Source of the DNA: Gracilaria gracilis
Lineage: Eukaryota > Rhodophyta > Florideophyceae > Gracilariales > Gracilariaceae
Direction of reading: 5' to 3'
Assembly (NCBI GenBank): GCA_030374805.1
Contig: JARGSG010000006.1
Span: 62,001-126,000 of the forward strand
DNA: 64,000 bases
Shown: piece by piece, positions 60,754 to 64,000 of the stretch
Position numbering within the stretch: position 1 is the first letter of the stretch
Layout of the letters: the number at the start of each line of letters is the position of its first letter
Notes under the pieces: model-generated
The model's input: the letters and a program-made list of their open reading frames with translations, nothing else
Database searches by the model: none
Told to the model about the DNA's origin: nothing
Made by a program: the position numbers and the translations under genes

Positions 60754-61440
60754 AACCCAGCCCCACCGTATCTAAACGTTACAGGATTCCCAATTGTAAC
60801 TCAAGTAGCATGAAATTTCACGAAAGCCGCTTTTATTTTTGAATGAATGACTTGTCTATTTTCGCCTTTTCATCCCCGAATCGGGTGCTCCGAACAATTC
60901 CAAAACCAGTGTCTCAACTGAGCATTCTTCAGAGTCTACCAACGGCACCATTTGCGGTCCAAAACTGCCAGCTTCACCACGAATGTTCATTGACATTGAT
61001 GCATCTGACAAGCTAAAGCCTGTACGTGTAGATAGCAGGAAGGGGTTTGGCCTTCGATATCAACAAGAGCCATCGCCTGGCAACGCCATTTGCATGACAG
61101 CGACTACACGTAACCAACCTGGATTCGCACAGTCCTGGACTGACCTGAAATTGGGCCTTTGTGTGCACGTTTTGGAGCACTTTCTACAGATTCTGGGCAG
61201 TGTGCGTGTAAGAGGTGTAAAGCTACGCAGTCCAGCGAGGTAATACTCGTGCATGATTCTGCCTCAGCATCCGGGACTGCCAGTCCCGTTTCTGATGGAT
61301 GCCAAGCTCCGAGGCCCACTAGGTTAATTATACCAAGGGTATCATGATAACGTTAACGCGTTCTGGGCTGTTCGGCCAGCCGCCTGCATTCACGTCCGTC
61401 GTGCGCATTCAGCGGCGTAGACACTCCCAAACAAGCGCAC
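60754..61440. other. Intergenic, no gene recognised
   Basis: About 690 bases between same-strand genes. The + frame at 60983-61243 has no recognisable domain. No TATA-like motif is clear before 61441. Confidence 0.35.
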
Positions 61441-62862
61441 ATGTCGGAGGACTCGTCTGCCATCAAGTCGCTGTGCGCGCTCCCCTCCTTCGGCACCGCC
61501 AAGGTTCTCCAGCAATTGTACAACGCCCTCAGCACCGACCTGCCGCACAACCTCCGCTCCACCGTCGTTCCGTCGCCGTCGTCCATCCCCGACGCCACCG
61601 TGCTTCGCTTCAACTTCGATGAGGGCCACTCCGCGCGCTTCATGGTGCCGGGCACCGTGGGCGGCTCCGTCGACTTCGACTGGGTCATGAATCGTCCCGC
61701 TCCGCTGCGCTTCGCCATGTCGCACCTTGCCGTACGTGCGCCCGACGCTCCCGCGAACCCGGAGCATGTCATCTTCATGCCTGGGCTTAACACATTTCAA
61801 CAGCCGCGTCCCGGCGAGACTTCCACCGAGCAGCGTCTGCAGTACTATTTGCGCGTGCTTCGCACCGCGCCCATGGCACAGTTACATTCCGGCACTTCCA
61901 AAGACCAAGGCGATGTCCGCCTTCACGCGAAGCGCGCCGTCGTGTTACGCGTCATAGTCACGGCGCTTCGTCCGCTACTTCCAGACCGAATTGAACCCAG
62001 GGCGGAGGGTCCCGATCTCATCTGGTCGGCAAGTCAGCTGGATTACATTCAGGCCGCTCTGTCCGCGTTCAACCTCACTGACACGCCTCTCAAGGCACGC
62101 ATCCGCGACATATTGCAGCGTACCAAGCGAACGGATGCGGAACCAGTTGTGTTGTTGGCGTATTCCCGATCGTCCATCGATGTACGCGCCGCGCTCGACA
62201 AGCACGTGGAAGAGAGCCTCGAAGGCGGCGAGTCGCAGCAACAAGTTGAGAGTCGGCTCCGCAGGCTGGTGACCATTGTGACGATCGGTCCGGGTACGTC
62301 AGGGTACCCCGATGGACCTGCCTATATCCACCTGGCTACTTATCAGGATCCACTCGCACGTCTTGCAGGAGTCACTTCACGTGACCGCGCAGACCGCGCG
62401 GGGAAGGATGCAATGTTCGTCAACACCGATTCGCCGTTCGCAGACGGCTCGTTTGATGGCCACAACTTTGGGTCGGTGACAGTGCAATACCTTGCGCTTG
62501 TGATGGCGGCCAACCACGTGAAGGGTTTCCGTGAGCTGTGGGAAAAGCACATGGCCGGGCAGATCGTCGTACCGGAGAACGCGGGTATGTTGCTGAAATC
62601 GTTGATCGTGTTGACGGATGGCACCGAGTGGTTGTTCTCACCGAATGATGCGTGGAAGGGGCTTGGGAAGGATGCGTTACCGGATCCAGCGACATCGGAG
62701 AGAGTTCTCAGAGAGGGCATGGGCGACGATTATGTGAACAGAGTGATTGCTGAGTTTGGCGCGCCGAAGGAGCCGAAGAATGGGCCACCATCTGTGGACG
62801 GTGATGGCGAGAACAACAGCGAGCAGCCGGAGAACCGCGGGTGGAACTGCACTTTGTGCTAG
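61441..62862 (+). CDS. Unknown protein with possible alpha/beta-hydrolase features and CaaX-like end
   Basis: A 473-residue protein without signal peptide. Features that recall alpha/beta hydrolases are EHVIFMPGLNTF (a strand ending in a Gly-rich turn), PVVLLAYSRSSIDVRAAL (a strand-nucleophile-helix elbow with Ser in A-x-S-R-S rather than G-x-S-x-G) and VTIVTIGPGTSGYPDGPAYI. The match is by pattern only, and a catalytic triad is not assigned. The C-terminus is a hydrophilic linker ending WNCTLC. The last four residues, CTLC, fit a CaaX box for prenylation, so the protein may be membrane-tethered from the cytosol. Codon composition is balanced and the gene is intronless. I do not recognise the family. 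Confidence 0.75.
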   Translation: MSEDSSAIKSLCALPSFGTAKVLQQLYNALSTDLPHNLRSTVVPSPSSIPDATVLRFNFDEGHSARFMVPGTVGGSVDFDWVMNRPAPLRFAMSHLAVRAPDAPANPEHVIFMPGLNTFQQPRPGETSTEQRLQYYLRVLRTAPMAQLHSGTSKDQGDVRLHAKRAVVLRVIVTALRPLLPDRIEPRAEGPDLIWSASQLDYIQAALSAFNLTDTPLKARIRDILQRTKRTDAEPVVLLAYSRSSIDVRAALDKHVEESLEGGESQQQVESRLRRLVTIVTIGPGTSGYPDGPAYIHLATYQDPLARLAGVTSRDRADRAGKDAMFVNTDSPFADGSFDGHNFGSVTVQYLALVMAANHVKGFRELWEKHMAGQIVVPENAGMLLKSLIVLTDGTEWLFSPNDAWKGLGKDALPDPATSERVLREGMGDDYVNRVIAEFGAPKEPKNGPPSVDGDGENNSEQPENRGWNCTLC

Positions 62863-63459
62863 ACGACCGTTCGCCGCTATGGCTATCGAGGACTTCCCCT
62901 CTCGTCAAAGATATGGCACGTTGCAACGGTGGCAACGTGTACAGGTTGCAAAGGTGGAACGGGTGGCATCATTTTGAATTTTCCGACTTGAATGACTTGC
63001 GGGAATGTACCAACGGTATCTATATATACCTTCGCAGCTCTGACCAGCATCAAAGCCCTTCATGGTCTGGTCGCGGTGATCGTCTGAACGTATCGGTTTA
63101 TCACATGGTTTGCTGCTATTCCGCTGCGGCATAGGCGACGCGGCTGAACAGCACTGAAGCATGTCCTAGGACGCTCTCCTCACAATCACGTATAGTGATA
63201 TCTCTGAGCTTCCGTTGGTGACTTTGGTGACATCCGTGAATGGCCATAGGCTCTCTCACCGGAAGCATGCCCTACATAGAAAAATCACAGAGTTCTTGTG
63301 CGTCGCGATCGAACAGTCGTGTCTTTTTCGTTTTGGTACCAAATTACCTGTTGCTTTACGAAGGTAGGAGAGCACGTACACATGCAAGTGTGCAGTAAGA
63401 AGTGAGAAACGAGTAAACTTCCGCATTAACAATAGGATGTGACTACAACCCAACAACAT
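62863..63459. other. Convergent intergenic region, no gene recognised
   Basis: About 600 bases between the 3' ends of two convergent genes; a TATATATAC stretch near 63020 has no gene to serve. No supported gene. Confidence 0.35.
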
Positions 63460-64000
63460 TTAGATGCAAAAGCCATACTGATAAGCCACGGAATACAGAT
63501 ATGAGATGACAGCTTCCAGGTCAGCATTGCCGAAAGCCCTTCCCTCAACTGGTACACTAAACCCATTCGCATCCGTGGTACATCCGAAGTCTCTAATTTT
63601 CAGCATGATTGGTATCATCTTCTTAACTGCGGCAACGAACTTTCCTTTGGTCTCAGTAACAGGGAACATTTCCCGCTTCCTCTTAGGTTGTGTTGTCTCG
63701 CAGTATCTCGTAACATCAGCTCCGGACATAGAACCACCCGGAAACTCCGACAACTGAATGTCGATCTTCGGATACTTTACAATCATGGGGGTCAAGTCAG
63801 CTTGACGGAACACAAACAGATACGCTTCGGCACATTGCAAAGGAATTCCGTCGTTGATGGTCAGCACGAACATTTTCTCGTACACTGAAACGGTAGTGCC
63901 ACTCATTGGTCGATAACAATCATCTGGCATATTGAAAGAACGTCCTCGAAGTGTTTTGGGAAGTGGATTCCCGGATTTACAAGTGGCGCCCTCATTCTGA
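63460..64000 (-). CDS. Partial gene of unknown function, cut by right window edge
   Basis: The stop codon is at 63460-63462 and the frame stays open to the window end, so the N-terminus lies outside. An internal ATG at 63930 begins MPDDCYRPMSGTTVSVYEKM, but in-frame upstream residues (ATCKSGNPLPKTLRGRSFNM) look equally coding. The visible part mixes beta-type segments (FVLTINDGIPLQCAEAYLFV) with a basic stretch (TTQPKRKREMFPV) and a helical end (LEAVISYLYSVAYQYGFCI). Six or so cysteines and NG/SG turns would suit a secreted protein, but the start is unseen. No family is recognised. Confidence 0.6.
   Translation of the reverse strand, partial: QNEGATCKSGNPLPKTLRGRSFNMPDDCYRPMSGTTVSVYEKMFVLTINDGIPLQCAEAYLFVFRQADLTPMIVKYPKIDIQLSEFPGGSMSGADVTRYCETTQPKRKREMFPVTETKGKFVAAVKKMIPIMLKIRDFGCTTDANGFSVPVEGRAFGNADLEAVISYLYSVAYQYGFCI

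Overview
The window looks like nuclear DNA of an intron-poor eukaryote, most likely an alga and possibly a red alga. This placement is inference. It rests on mostly single-exon genes, two short GT-AG introns (110 and 111-114 nt), many secreted proteins, and a tRNA-Glu gene with an 11-nt insertion in its D-arm. Such ectopic tRNA introns are known from the red alga Cyanidioschyzon merolae. No ribosome-binding-site operons or other prokaryotic signs are seen. I count about 22 protein genes, two tRNA genes, several non-autonomous DNA transposons and many tandem or palindromic repeats.

Layout. 0-17.4 kb: moderate GC, sparse genes. These are two secreted GGX-repeat glycine-rich proteins, GTP cyclohydrolase I, tRNA-Leu(AAG), a secreted CAP/SCP protein, and two members of an unrecognised secreted family with a CCC-x-CPYF signature. 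17.4-18.2 kb: an AT-rich hAT-like element with a perfect 8-bp target duplication. 18.2-40.2 kb: a GC-rich block. It carries a secreted Cys-rich protein, cyclophilin (one intron), a secreted coiled-coil protein, two ankyrin proteins bracketing a tandem pair of paralogous membrane proteins, a large secreted Cys-rich/RPSPS-repeat protein, a small low-complexity protein, a Gln/Ala-rich helical protein with a frame break, and a possible BTB-like protein. 40-52 kb: AT-richer and repeat-rich. It holds an LPMO-like secreted protein and a YcnI/DUF1775-like secreted protein, both with a histidine as predicted mature residue 1 and so both likely copper proteins, separated by hAT-like/MITE copies. 52-57 kb: a Tudor-domain protein with frame breaks at G runs, the interrupted tRNA-Glu(UUC), and a two-exon, five-finger C2H2 protein. 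57-64 kb: a secreted alpha-carbonic anhydrase, a cytosolic protein ending in a CaaX-like tetrapeptide, and a gene cut by the right edge.

Most genes form no pathway. The strongest themes are a large secreted or cell-surface repertoire, copper-binding secreted proteins, and a same-strand cluster (19.8-31.5 kb) in which ankyrin genes flank the duplicated membrane-protein pair. The least explained items are the interrupted tRNA-Glu, the two histidine-first proteins, the CCC-x-CPYF family and the duplicated membrane proteins.
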